A DNA stretch of 64,000 bases from Bacteroidota bacterium (GCA_021815405.1 JAKAGV010000008.1:1-64000), one strand, 5' to 3'; positions 18,242 through 28,090 are shown, numbered from the stretch's first letter. The notes: generated from the letters alone by a model not told the origin. Numbers and translations: made by a program.

Positions 18242-19327
18242 TCAAAATTCAATACCGACGGAAAAATAATTGACTCCATCAAGTACACCAAAGTTTCGAT
18301 AAGCGTAATCAAACCTAACTACATTCGAACTAAAAAGCATTTTAGAATTTACTCCAATACCCAAAGATAATCCGCCTTCACCTGTATAAAGAGGCTGTTT
18401 AAAGAAACTTCTGTCAGCAGTACCAGTGTTTGGATCAACAAAATAAAGAGATTGAAAACCTGCACGCAAGAATAAAAATTCCTTATATGCGAATTCGGTT
18501 CCGACATTGAAAGTTTCGTAATTGTCATTAGGATGTAAAGCATCGAGTGCGACAGTCCAACGGTAATCCTGCGTCTTAATTGCATTAGTTGAAACACCTA
18601 TTCTGAACAGCAGCGGAAGTCCCCATGAATCAAGATCAATGCTGTATGGTATTTGGTCATTTGATCCGTATACCGAAGGATCAACCTGAGCAAAAGTTCG
18701 CGTATCAATTCCAGATAGTTTCATCGGTGTACCGAAGTTAGAAATGGAAGCGCCAATCACCATTCCACCGAACAAGTCTGTCCTAAATAAAGTTCCAATA
18801 TCGAAAGCAAACGCACTACTCGACATATGCCAGATTGTTTCCTGAATATATTTACCTGTGAATCCTATTGAGAATCGATCAGTCAAGTTTCTTGCATAAG
18901 ATACTCCAATTGCAATATCTCCCGCACTAAAATATTCTCCGGTTCCTTCAGGTTGTTGAACTGTTCTAACTTTTTCATCAGGCATCGAAAGCGAGGTAAA
19001 ACTGAAGCCGATATTTCCAAACTCACCGAGTGGAAGTACAAGTCCAGCCCAATCAAGGTTTGTTGCCGCAATCCAGTTTGCATGAACAACTACTGCATCG
19101 TTATTAACAAGCTGCGCAATACCTGCTGGGTTCCAGTAAAGCGATGTTGCATCGGTTGCCCGGCTGACAAAAGCAGCACCCATTCCGTTGGCTTCAGCAC
19201 CAATACCAATTTCCAAGAATGTTGCTGCAGTTGTTCCCGTTTTTGAAACATTTATACTTTGCGCAAATGATGAAGTTAAAAATGTAAATGTTAATAAAAT
19301 GATAATAAGTAAAAATTTGATATTCAT
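18242..19327 (-). CDS. PorV/PorQ-family outer-membrane beta-barrel
   Basis: A 361-aa protein with a signal peptide (helix ~4-20, then SFAQS). The motif FLEIGIGAEANGMGAAF, with DATSLYWNPAGIAQL about 20 residues later, is the hallmark of the PorV/PorQ (UPF0164, FadL-like) family. Alternating aromatic strands continue to the end (FFSVGIEF, final Phe as in Omp85-inserted barrels). Housekeeping PorV carries T9SS cargo to the surface; this copy, placed between a TonB receptor operon and a sugar importer, could be a dedicated shuttle or a channel for the locus. AAGAGGC precedes the ATG. The 36-base gap from the 1,103-aa gene supports cotranscription. Confidence 0.85.
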   Translation of the reverse strand: MNIKFLLIIILLTFTFLTSSFAQSINVSKTGTTAATFLEIGIGAEANGMGAAFVSRATDATSLYWNPAGIAQLVNNDAVVVHANWIAATNLDWAGLVLPLGEFGNIGFSFTSLSMPDEKVRTVQQPEGTGEYFSAGDIAIGVSYARNLTDRFSIGFTGKYIQETIWHMSSSAFAFDIGTLFRTDLFGGMVIGASISNFGTPMKLSGIDTRTFAQVDPSVYGSNDQIPYSIDLDSWGLPLLFRIGVSTNAIKTQDYRWTVALDALHPNDNYETFNVGTEFAYKEFLFLRAGFQSLYFVDPNTGTADRSFFKQPLYTGEGGLSLGIGVNSKMLFSSNVVRFDYAYRNFGVLDGVNYFSVGIEF

Positions 19328-19363
19328 AAAAGCCTCTTATCCAAATTTATCTGCATAATGAGC

Positions 19364-22300
19364 TCACTTAATTACAGCAAATCTGCCGATTTTCTTTCCG
19401 TACTGAGACTCAACCACATAGACATAAACACCAAAAGAAATATCCATTCCATCTTTGGAAACCAGATTCCATGGCTCCTGTCCATTTGCCAAACTACTCT
19501 GATGGTGTAGTGTCTGCACAAGATTTCCACTTATAGTGTAAATTTTAATGGTGCATACGTTAGGAAGATGAATAAAATATACCAGCCTTTCTCCTCTTCC
19601 TACTTGTTGAGTTGCAGGTTCCCAGGAAGCTGCACCTGCATATGGATTAGGTACAACAGCGATATCGCTCATGTCCTGCATTAGTTTTGATTTATCAAAG
19701 TACGATGATTTAGTTGTGAACTGATAGTATTCTCCCGTTCTAAACGGTTTTGTAGTTACAATCTTATAAACATCTCCTGGCTGCGGAGCTATTTGTTTAT
19801 CGGCAGCAATCGATGTATCCTGTATTAAAGAAATTGACCAGCCAACATGACGGTTCGAGTTGCTTGTAACTTTGCCGCCCAATGAATCTCCGGCAATTAT
19901 AAAGATAGCATCACCGGCATCAAATTTCTGATCGTTATTATTATCAAAGAACATGAATTGCATATGAGGTACATTATCAGTAACATCTTTAATAATAACA
20001 TTAGATGGTATAGGTTGAGAGAAAACTCCAGTTGGATATGATGTATCTCCTTGTCCTGGCTGAGTAAAAGTAATCTCAAAATCAGCCGGGAAGTTTACAC
20101 GCTGTCCTGAATAACTATTAGCATATCTGGAATCAAAACCAAGCTGAACTATGTAGTTACTGTTTCCTTTTTCCCATCCTGAATTAGCTTGATCGATTGT
20201 AACACTGGTATCGTTGGTTAATGTCAGACTCATTCCGTCGATTACTGGCGTGGTAACCTGGTTGCCGTTGAATTGAGTAAAGTTAATTAACGTATCATTA
20301 TCAGAGTAATCTATTATTGCATAGAAAGGATTAGGATCGGTATGGAATTGTGAATTATCCTTATACACAACTCGATAAGTATTATAATTTTTAATCGAAT
20401 CAGGATCAAGAATCTGGATGGATTCAGTACCAGTTCCGGGACCGCTGTTAATTACCGAAGAAATTTCAGGAGGCACATATCCTGCAGCCGGTGCAGTTGG
20501 AATTACAACTGCAGTATTAACGTCAGTCTTATAATGTCCTGCTGCATCTTCTTTAATAATACTTGTAGTTTCAGACGGCGGAATTCCTTCCTGCACTCCA
20601 TTTATATTTGTAGTTAAGAATCCTTTATCATAAGCGCACACTGCATAAAAATAAGTTTGTCCGTTTTCAACAGTAGTATCTACAAAAGAATGCTGAAGAC
20701 CTGAATCATCACCGAGATAAAACATAGCGCCGTTTACAGAGATCGGAAACAATCCAGTTACACCATCTTTCAAATCGAATTGAGCGATAGGCTGTCTGAA
20801 AGTTGCCTTACCGTATGCATCAGTAATGATCTGATCTTCCAGGAAGTTAGGATCTGTAGCACGATATATTCTATAGCCTTCAAAATTTACTCTCTGATAA
20901 AATGCATCGAAGGTATGCTCGGCTCTATCGTCCCAATACAAAGTTACTTTATGATCTCCTGCAATAGCTTTAACAATCGGTTTATCAGGGGGCTTAGCAA
21001 AATTGTAAGTAGCATTATATATAGATTGAACAGTGTTTTTTCTTCTAAATAAATCATCGACGTTAATGCCAAATATTAATGCCATTGAGAAACGCTGCGT
21101 GCTGCCTGTTTCTTCTAATTGACCTTGCTGCTGAGAATAAGTATTTCTCCCATCCATATGAAACATATAACTTGAGAAAAAGTTTGCAAGGTTAACTCCA
21201 ACAAGCGTCTGTCCGTGTGGAGATGGCAGAGCTGATAACATGCCCCAGTTTCTTTCATCATTATTTAAATCGTAAGTATGAACAGCAGCTATTAAAAATC
21301 CTGTTAAGCCAAGCTGATCTGATTCATCTTTATCCAAAATTCCGAAATGGGGCTCGCCTTGATCCGGTCTTAAATTTCCTTCAGTTCCGTTTGCATCTGG
21401 TCCTGTATAATTAGGATCATACGGTCCAATACCATCGCTGCCGACATCATCGTATTGTGGATTCCAGTTTCCGTTTTCATCTCCAGGCCACCACAATTTA
21501 TTTTGTATAGCCGGCACATCATCAAGAGATTGGTAATTATAAAATCTCTTAAAAGCTGCAGTGTCATGTGTAGCAATAAATGCAGCCTTAACACCGCCAG
21601 GTGCAACCGGCGGAACACCGTATAATTTTTCCAACTTTGCAGCATACGGTGATGAAGCCTCATAAATGGGACCGTGCAGTTGGGGATATCTCGGCCACGT
21701 TGCAGCAGGATCAGATCTGCTTTCGTCAATCATTCCATCGTGGTCATTATCTATACCATCATCAGATATTCCAGGACTTTCCAGAAATGCATAACCAGCC
21801 ATGCCAACCGGGCTCCAATGTCCAGGGCTTCCAAATGCTACAGTAGACCAAGCATAAGAAATATTTAAAAGCTGATCATAATCTCCCGCATTGTTTGAGG
21901 AGTTATCGTGCCCGCCTATTCCCCAATCAACATATTGAGCGAACAAAGTTTTGGGATAATCTGTCGTTCCCATATTTGTAATTTCATAATACCAAAAGAT
22001 TACATCCTCAGCCAGAACTTGAGACCATTGGAAACCTCTTCCATGAACTTGCATTCCCAATCCGCCTCGTGTGGTGTCATCAGCATCAGGATAAAAACCA
22101 TATTTGTTAATGTAATCGCGGTCTTCATTATCATCGAAAACAAAATATGATTCAAGGTCGGCATTCCTTACTCCCTTTCCAAAGAATCCGTCCCATAGCC
22201 CGTTCCAATCGCTTGGTCTATCGGGCCAGGTTGAAGGCCAGGTAGTTGGATCGTCGCTTCGTGCAACGCTGGATTGATTTGGATTGGCATAACCAGGTAA

Positions 22301-22675
22301 TGGCCACCAGCCATAAGTTACTCCAGTTGCAGGATTGTACCTTGTGTACTCATAATAATTAGTTTCCAATGGATGAAAGGTATTTCCGTTTTTATGCGCT
22401 TCAGCTTGAACTATGATTGCAACACCGTCAACATAAGTATGGTTCGTACCTTTAGGCCACACTCCGCTAATAGTCGGCTGATTCTGCCAATCCGCTATTT
22501 CACCAAAATTATAAAAGCAAGTCTCTACAAGATTGCCATCCATAATCCCCATTTTAGTATAGTTATGATTACCTTTATTCTTATCGACAATCACTTGCGC
22601 AAAAATATTTGCGGAGTATAAAAATAGTAATCCAATTAAAAGAAAATAAAAATTTGACAACCATTTATTTTTCAC
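19364..22675 (-). CDS. 1,103-aa secreted protein with Fn3-like region and divergent T9SS C-domain
   Basis: A signal peptide (~6-26, ending NIFAQ) is followed by a large aromatic, Pro/Gly-rich N-domain (~30-540). This contains acidic loops such as DDGIDNDHDGMIDES, an EF-hand/thrombospondin-type calcium pattern. Fn3-like segments (~560-690) follow; KVTLYWDDRAEHTF and YFYAVCAYDKG are typical. The last ~85 residues match the T9SS sorting fold (NPYAGA ... VCTIKIYTISGNLV ... GVYVYVVE ... FAVIK) but lack the usual NPFNP. No enzyme motif was seen. It lies between a TonB receptor and a PorV-like gene, the position a SusD lipoprotein occupies in classic polysaccharide loci, so a surface binding partner of the receptor is proposed. 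Function unproven. Confidence 0.65.
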   Translation of the reverse strand: MKNKWLSNFYFLLIGLLFLYSANIFAQVIVDKNKGNHNYTKMGIMDGNLVETCFYNFGEIADWQNQPTISGVWPKGTNHTYVDGVAIIVQAEAHKNGNTFHPLETNYYEYTRYNPATGVTYGWWPLPGYANPNQSSVARSDDPTTWPSTWPDRPSDWNGLWDGFFGKGVRNADLESYFVFDDNEDRDYINKYGFYPDADDTTRGGLGMQVHGRGFQWSQVLAEDVIFWYYEITNMGTTDYPKTLFAQYVDWGIGGHDNSSNNAGDYDQLLNISYAWSTVAFGSPGHWSPVGMAGYAFLESPGISDDGIDNDHDGMIDESRSDPAATWPRYPQLHGPIYEASSPYAAKLEKLYGVPPVAPGGVKAAFIATHDTAAFKRFYNYQSLDDVPAIQNKLWWPGDENGNWNPQYDDVGSDGIGPYDPNYTGPDANGTEGNLRPDQGEPHFGILDKDESDQLGLTGFLIAAVHTYDLNNDERNWGMLSALPSPHGQTLVGVNLANFFSSYMFHMDGRNTYSQQQGQLEETGSTQRFSMALIFGINVDDLFRRKNTVQSIYNATYNFAKPPDKPIVKAIAGDHKVTLYWDDRAEHTFDAFYQRVNFEGYRIYRATDPNFLEDQIITDAYGKATFRQPIAQFDLKDGVTGLFPISVNGAMFYLGDDSGLQHSFVDTTVENGQTYFYAVCAYDKGFLTTNINGVQEGIPPSETTSIIKEDAAGHYKTDVNTAVVIPTAPAAGYVPPEISSVINSGPGTGTESIQILDPDSIKNYNTYRVVYKDNSQFHTDPNPFYAIIDYSDNDTLINFTQFNGNQVTTPVIDGMSLTLTNDTSVTIDQANSGWEKGNSNYIVQLGFDSRYANSYSGQRVNFPADFEITFTQPGQGDTSYPTGVFSQPIPSNVIIKDVTDNVPHMQFMFFDNNNDQKFDAGDAIFIIAGDSLGGKVTSNSNRHVGWSISLIQDTSIAADKQIAPQPGDVYKIVTTKPFRTGEYYQFTTKSSYFDKSKLMQDMSDIAVVPNPYAGAASWEPATQQVGRGERLVYFIHLPNVCTIKIYTISGNLVQTLHHQSSLANGQEPWNLVSKDGMDISFGVYVYVVESQYGKKIGRFAVIK

Positions 22676-22699
22676 GGCAGCCTACCTCAAAATTCTAAA

Positions 22700-25390
22700 T
22701 TAAAAATCCATTGACATTCCAAGCAATATTTGTCTTGGAGCTGAATAAAAATCAGGTCTTGTAAAAAATTCTTGAATAGTATTGATACCTCTCGGCGGAG
22801 CCTGCGGTCTGGTCTCATCAAGCGTGTAACCAGCTCTGCCGGTATCCGTAAATACATTAAGCTCATTAGGAGTATCAAATAGGTTATAAATTTTTGCAAA
22901 GATAGAAAAATTCATTCCCATCAGTTTTAAATATTTAGTAATATAAAGATCGACATTAAAGAAGGTCGGTTTATTAGCACTGTTCTCCAAACCTGTTCTT
23001 TGATTCTGATAGGAAGGAGTATAAGGTAAACCTGAACCTAATTGACCTACAGCGCTTGCAATAAAGTCATCCGGGATTCCAGCAGTAAGTGTAAAATTTA
23101 AAGAATGCCTTCTGTCCCAATCAAGCGGTACTAATTGTTTGTTAGCTTCAATAGGTGGTGATGCCTGCGCAAGATTATATACTTCATTAGGATCTGATGC
23201 ATCACCTTTTGCAACCTGGAAAGTATAATCTATACTCGCACCAATGCCATGACTAAATCTTTTATCGAATGAAATTGTAAATCCGCTGACATCGCCATAG
23301 TCTGTATTAATATACTCTGCAAACTTCTTAAAATTATTCTTTACGAAAAGCTCAACACCTAAAAGATTACGAATATCTTTATAATATGCAGTAACATTTA
23401 ATCCAATATCATCTGTTAATGCCTGCTGCAAGCCTATTTCGTACATTACCGTTTCCTGTGGTTTCAAATCTGCATTACCAATCATATTGCCAATCAGATT
23501 CGGATAATTTCCAGTGAGCGGAATCCTAAAGTTCGGATTATCATACAAGTATTGAAATGGTGGAACCTGGAAGAAATGTCCGTATGAAATATGAATTGCT
23601 CCATTACTGCCCATTGGATAGGAAATGCCAAGCCTTGGGCTCCACTGGTATTTTGCACTGGCTCTATGAAAATATTGACTTGGGAAAGGAGGCAGCAATG
23701 TATCAAGTACTGCGATATTATTAGGATCATTAAGTACGTTAGCATCCGGCTGGAAGTAATCAAATCTTAATCCGACGTTTACAATTAAATAATCTAATTC
23801 AATTTTATCTTGTATGTAAGCCGCTAACTGGTATGGATGATTATCATAAATATTATAATCAAAAGCCCCAACCTGTGGAAGTTCCGGTTTATAACCAGTT
23901 GATGCATCGACTAATACTTGAAAGTCCTGATAGTTTAGTGTATTTAAATCAGCTTCAACTCCTGTCTTCAGTTCATGAATATCATTTAACTGATCAGTTA
24001 AATCAGCTTTCAGCGTATATGTTTTAGTATTGTGCATAAAATGCCAATTCTGAGTTCCGCCGACATAAAGTGCATTACCGCTAACCTGACTAAATCTATC
24101 TTGAGTTACATACCGCGGATCATACGGGTTAGCAAATGCATATTGTTTATAATCTGAAGTATAATTCGAAGCTAGTAAATCTAAAAAGGCTGAGCGGCTA
24201 AATACATGCGTGTAACTTATGCTAGCAAGATAACTATATTCATAGTTCTTATAATTTCCATCCGGATCATAAATGAACATATGATCATAGTTTTCATAAT
24301 CATGCTTTTGATATAGACCTTCTAGGACGATTCCTTTTCCCTGCCCAACTTTAAAAACTAATTTACCCTGAAGAGTTAATTGTCTGGAAAAATTCATCGG
24401 CACATCTTTTCCATCTCCTGTAGCACCGATATACCATTGGCTCGGATTGTTTGAAGAAAAGTTAGAAGAATCATCCGGATTAAAAATTCTTTTTCCATAA
24501 AGATAACCATCATCGCTAAGATATCTTGCCGAAGTAAAAAATTTAACAAACTTATTTGTTGCTGGAATCGGTCCGCTTAAGCTACCTTGAATATTATAAG
24601 TTCTTGCAGGATTGAATCCACCCATATATTGAAAGAGATTTGTTCTTGATGTAGCATAATCTCCTGAATATACCGAGAAACTGCCACTGTAATGGTCCTC
24701 CGGTATTTTGGTTATTTGGTTAACAACTCCCGACATTGCCTGACCATATTCAGCATTAAATGTTCCGGTTATTACTTGAAGTTCCTGGATACTGTTTGTT
24801 GAGGCTTCCATAGTCGCATCACCGGAGTAAACATCATTAACGGAAACGCCATCGATTAGATATTTTACTTCGCCTAATCTGCCGCCTCTAAAGTGACCAT
24901 CAACTACGCCAGCTTGTAGATTAACTACAGACTGCACATCCTCCACCGGAAGCATTGAAATGCTGCTGCCTGATATGTTCGATTGAGTTGAAGTTAAATC
25001 TTTTTGAACTAACGGTTTGGATGCTGTAACAACTACAGTTTGAACCTGCACAGCTTCTTCACTTAATTCAAAATTAATCTTAGTAGTTTGGTCTACAGAT
25101 ACACGGACATCTTTTACTTCAACAGATCCATATCCTACTGTAGATGCTTTTAAAGTATAAACTCCGGGAGGGATATTGATAATAAAATAATTTCCGTTCA
25201 CATCTGTTGCAGCGCCCATTGACGTACCAACAATAAGTACATTAACGCCAATCATTGGCTCCTTAGTTTTTGCGTCAATTACTCTGCCGGCTATTTTTCC
25301 AGTTGTTCCGGCAAATAGATCGCAAGATACTAAAACCGCAATTACTAATAATTTAAAAAGATTATTTAAAACTTTGTAAAAATTGTTCAT
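22700..25390 (-). CDS. TonB-dependent receptor with carboxypeptidase-regulatory-like N-domain
   Basis: An 896-aa outer-membrane receptor. A signal peptide (~1-27, ending LFAG) is followed by a CarboxypepD_reg-like sandwich at ~30-115 (GKIAGRVIDAKTKEPMIGVN is its classic start). The plug is at ~125-235 (VTASKPLVQKDLTS, DGVSVNDVYSGDA, NAEYGQAMSGVVNQ), and the barrel runs to the terminal MSMDF. The N-domain resembles that of SusC-type transporters, but no SusD gene is next to it. It would import oligosaccharides with TonB energy. It heads its own transcription segment, because a strong hairpin separates it from the gene upstream. The ATG is preceded by AAGGG. Confidence 0.9.
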   Translation of the reverse strand: MNNFYKVLNNLFKLLVIAVLVSCDLFAGTTGKIAGRVIDAKTKEPMIGVNVLIVGTSMGAATDVNGNYFIINIPPGVYTLKASTVGYGSVEVKDVRVSVDQTTKINFELSEEAVQVQTVVVTASKPLVQKDLTSTQSNISGSSISMLPVEDVQSVVNLQAGVVDGHFRGGRLGEVKYLIDGVSVNDVYSGDATMEASTNSIQELQVITGTFNAEYGQAMSGVVNQITKIPEDHYSGSFSVYSGDYATSRTNLFQYMGGFNPARTYNIQGSLSGPIPATNKFVKFFTSARYLSDDGYLYGKRIFNPDDSSNFSSNNPSQWYIGATGDGKDVPMNFSRQLTLQGKLVFKVGQGKGIVLEGLYQKHDYENYDHMFIYDPDGNYKNYEYSYLASISYTHVFSRSAFLDLLASNYTSDYKQYAFANPYDPRYVTQDRFSQVSGNALYVGGTQNWHFMHNTKTYTLKADLTDQLNDIHELKTGVEADLNTLNYQDFQVLVDASTGYKPELPQVGAFDYNIYDNHPYQLAAYIQDKIELDYLIVNVGLRFDYFQPDANVLNDPNNIAVLDTLLPPFPSQYFHRASAKYQWSPRLGISYPMGSNGAIHISYGHFFQVPPFQYLYDNPNFRIPLTGNYPNLIGNMIGNADLKPQETVMYEIGLQQALTDDIGLNVTAYYKDIRNLLGVELFVKNNFKKFAEYINTDYGDVSGFTISFDKRFSHGIGASIDYTFQVAKGDASDPNEVYNLAQASPPIEANKQLVPLDWDRRHSLNFTLTAGIPDDFIASAVGQLGSGLPYTPSYQNQRTGLENSANKPTFFNVDLYITKYLKLMGMNFSIFAKIYNLFDTPNELNVFTDTGRAGYTLDETRPQAPPRGINTIQEFFTRPDFYSAPRQILLGMSMDF

Positions 25391-25451
25391 GTTTTTTTAC
25401 CCTTGCCGGTTAATTTGTTTTAAGCAAGAGACTCGTCTGCTCAATTAGAAA

Positions 25452-25490
25452 AGTGAGACTCATCCCTATCAAATCAGGATGAGTCTCACT
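25452..25490 (-). terminator. Strong hairpin, terminator-like
   Basis: Bases 25452-25465 (AGTGAGACTCATCC) are the exact reverse complement of 25477-25490, giving a perfect 14-bp stem with an 11-base loop. On the minus strand it is followed by TTTTCTAATT. It starts 8 bases past the stop of the tandem-repeat T9SS gene and 60 bases before the TonB receptor. It could end the regulator/dehydrogenase/surface protein transcript, or partly attenuate read-through into the receptor genes. The short T-run makes full termination uncertain. Confidence 0.65.
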
Positions 25491-25497
25491 AAAGTAG

Positions 25498-28077
25498 TTA
25501 TTTCAAGAATAGCATTTTCTTTACTTGAACATTATCGCCTGCTTTTACTCTATAAATATAGGTACCGCTTGCGACTTGCTGTCCATCATTATTCAATCCA
25601 TTCCATACAATGTTATGCACTCCGCTTTGCTGTTCGCTATTTACAAGCGTTCTAACTTCGCGACCGAGTATATCATAGATTACTATTCTAACCTGTGAAG
25701 GATTCGGCAATGCATAGCTGATTGTTGTTGTTGGGTTAAACGGATTAGGATAATTCTGGAAAACCTGGAACTTTGCCGGGACTAGTTTACCAAGGTCAGT
25801 AACAGCAGTTGTTCCAGATGTTTTTTGAACCGTAAGATCGTCAAAGTAGACTGTTCCGGTAAACAACGAATATATGTGAAGTCTAAATTCTGCACCAGAG
25901 TAATTCTTATCAGTTGGGACCTGGAAATCAACAAAGAATTGTGTCCAATCGAAATTAGTAACTGATGGTAATGTAAATACAGAGTCCGGACCTGTTCCGT
26001 CAAAACCAGAGTTATTCCCAAGTGTAGTAAAGAATTGAGGTGTAATTCCAACGCCCCATTGACCTGGATGTGCTGCGGCAGAGTCAGGTAAAAGGTTGCT
26101 GGCTTTAATCCAGACACCTACTTTTATAAAGTCACCGGGATGAATTGTAGAATCAATTAAACTAAAAGGCATACGATGTGTACTGACAAATCCATCTCTT
26201 GAGTCTCTGCCAAACGGCATATTAAATTCTAAAGAGTAATTTCCACTATGAGCAGTTGAATTTGTTACTAAGGTATTTTCAAAACCGGCATTAAGCTGAC
26301 CATCGTTTCCACCGTTTGGAGGCAGCCAGTAATACCATCCGGTTGGAACGCCTAACTGAGTATTCCAATCCTGCCCAGCCCATGCGCCGCGTCTTCCGGT
26401 AAAGATAAAATTATCAGCCCAAACGGTACCGGTAGCATTTCTACCGCCAACAAAACTGATTATCATCTTATAAGCATCTTTTGGTAATGAGACTTGTCCA
26501 ACTGCGGTAGTATCAGCCATCCATCCTGAGCTTGTTGCCTGCGATTGATCTATTGGAAGTTGAACTGATCCAATTAAATTTCCGGTTGTATCATAAAAAG
26601 TATAAGCAATATACCATCTCTGATCATCTGAAGTTGGATTGGTATTTACTCCTTGAGTCTTTACATAGGCACCGAAAAGAAGATCAACATTAGCCGGAAC
26701 ATTAGGTGACCAAATATCGCACATGTTCTCAGATACCCAAGCAGCGGAATCACTAGTTACCTCTTTTTGAATTTTGAGTGAGTGTCCCATCGACATATAT
26801 TGGTCGGTTGCCCAGCTCATTATGCTTCCGCCGGGGTTATTTCCCATGTACCAGAAAGAGGGTTCATCGCCTTCAAAGCCTGCAATTTGTGCAAGAGTTG
26901 GATTCGAAATTTTCGTAACACTTACGTCATCAAAATAAATTGTACCGACAAAAGTTGAATAAACGTGAAGCCGGATTTCCATTCCTGATGTAGCCGGATT
27001 TGTTGGAACTTGAACATCAACAGAATATTTTGTCCAATTAAATGAAGTTGCATTCGGTAAAGTAAATTGATAGTCATTTCCTGTACCGTCCCAGCCGTCA
27101 TTATTTCCAAGTTTGGTGAAGAATTGAGGAGTAATACCAACAGCCCAGGTAGTTGGATGAGCTGCCGCAGAATCTGGTTGCAAATTGCTTCCTTTAACCC
27201 AAACACTAAGTTGAATTATGTCTCCTGGTTTTATTGTAGGATCAATTGCACTAAAAGGCAGACGATGCGTGCTGATAAAACCATCTCTCGAGTCCCTGCC
27301 TGCGGGCATATTAAATTCCAGAGAGTAATTTCCTGAATGTGAAGTTGTATTTGTTACTAAGGTGTTTTCAAAACCGGCATTAAGCTGACCATCGTTTCCT
27401 CCGTTTGGCGGCATCCAGTAATACCAACCGGTTGGTACTCCTAACTGAGTATCCCAGTCTTGTCCTGCCCAGGCACCGTTTCTTCCGATAAATATAAAAT
27501 TATCAGCCCAAACTGTACCTGTTGCGTTCTTACCGCCTACAAAGCTAATAATCATTTTCCATGCATCTTTGGGAAGTGTAACTTGCCCAACAGCAGTTGT
27601 ATCTGCCATCCAACCGGTGCTTGTTGCTTGGGACTGATCAATAGGAAGTTTAACTGTTCCAATTAAAGCGCCGGCACTATCATAGAAGGTATAAGCAATA
27701 TACCATCTCTGATCATCTGAAGTAGGATTTGTATTTACGCCGGAAGTTTTAATCCAAGCACCAAAGAGAAGATCAACATTTGCAGGAATTGTTGGTGACC
27801 ATAGGTCGCACATGTTATCCGAGATCCATGCAGCAGAATCTGATGTTGCACTCTTTTGAATTTCGATAGAATGTCCCATCGAAATATATTGGTCGGTAGC
27901 CCAGGTTAAAGTGCTGCCTGTAGGTTGGTTGCCTATATTCCAGTATGAAGGTAATGTCCCTTCAAAACCGGCAATTTGATTTAATGTGTAATTTGTTTGA
28001 CCCAAAAGTAACATAGGACTAAACAAAATACCCATCAGTATCATTAGGAACCAATAAGATTGTCTATTTTTTTTCAT
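25498..28077 (-). CDS. T9SS cargo with duplicated carbohydrate-binding-like units
   Basis: An 859-aa surface protein. A signal peptide (~8-27, ending LLG) leads into two ~362-residue repeats at ~34-395 and ~396-757, which start LNQIAGFEG and LAQIAGFEG. Each repeat contains two beta-sandwich modules, ending in TGTVWADNFIF and GT(I/V)YFDD(V/L), the typical close of CBM4/CBM9-like galactose-binding folds. The end is a canonical type A T9SS domain (NYPNPFNPTT ... GREVRTLV ... GTYIYRV ... MLFLK). No catalytic motif is seen, so it probably captures glycan at the cell surface for the mannoside locus. It is cotranscribed with the dehydrogenase (13-base gap) and ends at a strong hairpin. Confidence 0.85.
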   Translation of the reverse strand: MKKNRQSYWFLMILMGILFSPMLLLGQTNYTLNQIAGFEGTLPSYWNIGNQPTGSTLTWATDQYISMGHSIEIQKSATSDSAAWISDNMCDLWSPTIPANVDLLFGAWIKTSGVNTNPTSDDQRWYIAYTFYDSAGALIGTVKLPIDQSQATSTGWMADTTAVGQVTLPKDAWKMIISFVGGKNATGTVWADNFIFIGRNGAWAGQDWDTQLGVPTGWYYWMPPNGGNDGQLNAGFENTLVTNTTSHSGNYSLEFNMPAGRDSRDGFISTHRLPFSAIDPTIKPGDIIQLSVWVKGSNLQPDSAAAHPTTWAVGITPQFFTKLGNNDGWDGTGNDYQFTLPNATSFNWTKYSVDVQVPTNPATSGMEIRLHVYSTFVGTIYFDDVSVTKISNPTLAQIAGFEGDEPSFWYMGNNPGGSIMSWATDQYMSMGHSLKIQKEVTSDSAAWVSENMCDIWSPNVPANVDLLFGAYVKTQGVNTNPTSDDQRWYIAYTFYDTTGNLIGSVQLPIDQSQATSSGWMADTTAVGQVSLPKDAYKMIISFVGGRNATGTVWADNFIFTGRRGAWAGQDWNTQLGVPTGWYYWLPPNGGNDGQLNAGFENTLVTNSTAHSGNYSLEFNMPFGRDSRDGFVSTHRMPFSLIDSTIHPGDFIKVGVWIKASNLLPDSAAAHPGQWGVGITPQFFTTLGNNSGFDGTGPDSVFTLPSVTNFDWTQFFVDFQVPTDKNYSGAEFRLHIYSLFTGTVYFDDLTVQKTSGTTAVTDLGKLVPAKFQVFQNYPNPFNPTTTISYALPNPSQVRIVIYDILGREVRTLVNSEQQSGVHNIVWNGLNNDGQQVASGTYIYRVKAGDNVQVKKMLFLK
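25800..27984 (-). repeat. Tandem duplication of ~1,086 bp within one gene
   Basis: Two direct copies lie head to tail inside the T9SS cargo gene, roughly 26,896-27,984 and 25,800-26,895. The period of about 1,086 bases (362 codons) was judged from matching landmarks such as AACCGGCATTAAGCTGACCA near 26,284 and 27,372. The copies differ mostly at third positions, pointing to an intragenic duplication that has since drifted while the protein was conserved. Confidence 0.8.
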
Positions 28078-28090
28078 ATAGTGCTCCTTT

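Noticed and set aside
21370-21729. Antisense reading frames inside large genes (for example in the 1,103-aa protein gene, 119 codons)
   Set aside because: They lie fully within well supported genes on the other strand and show low-complexity, arginine/leucine-rich translations with no domain features.
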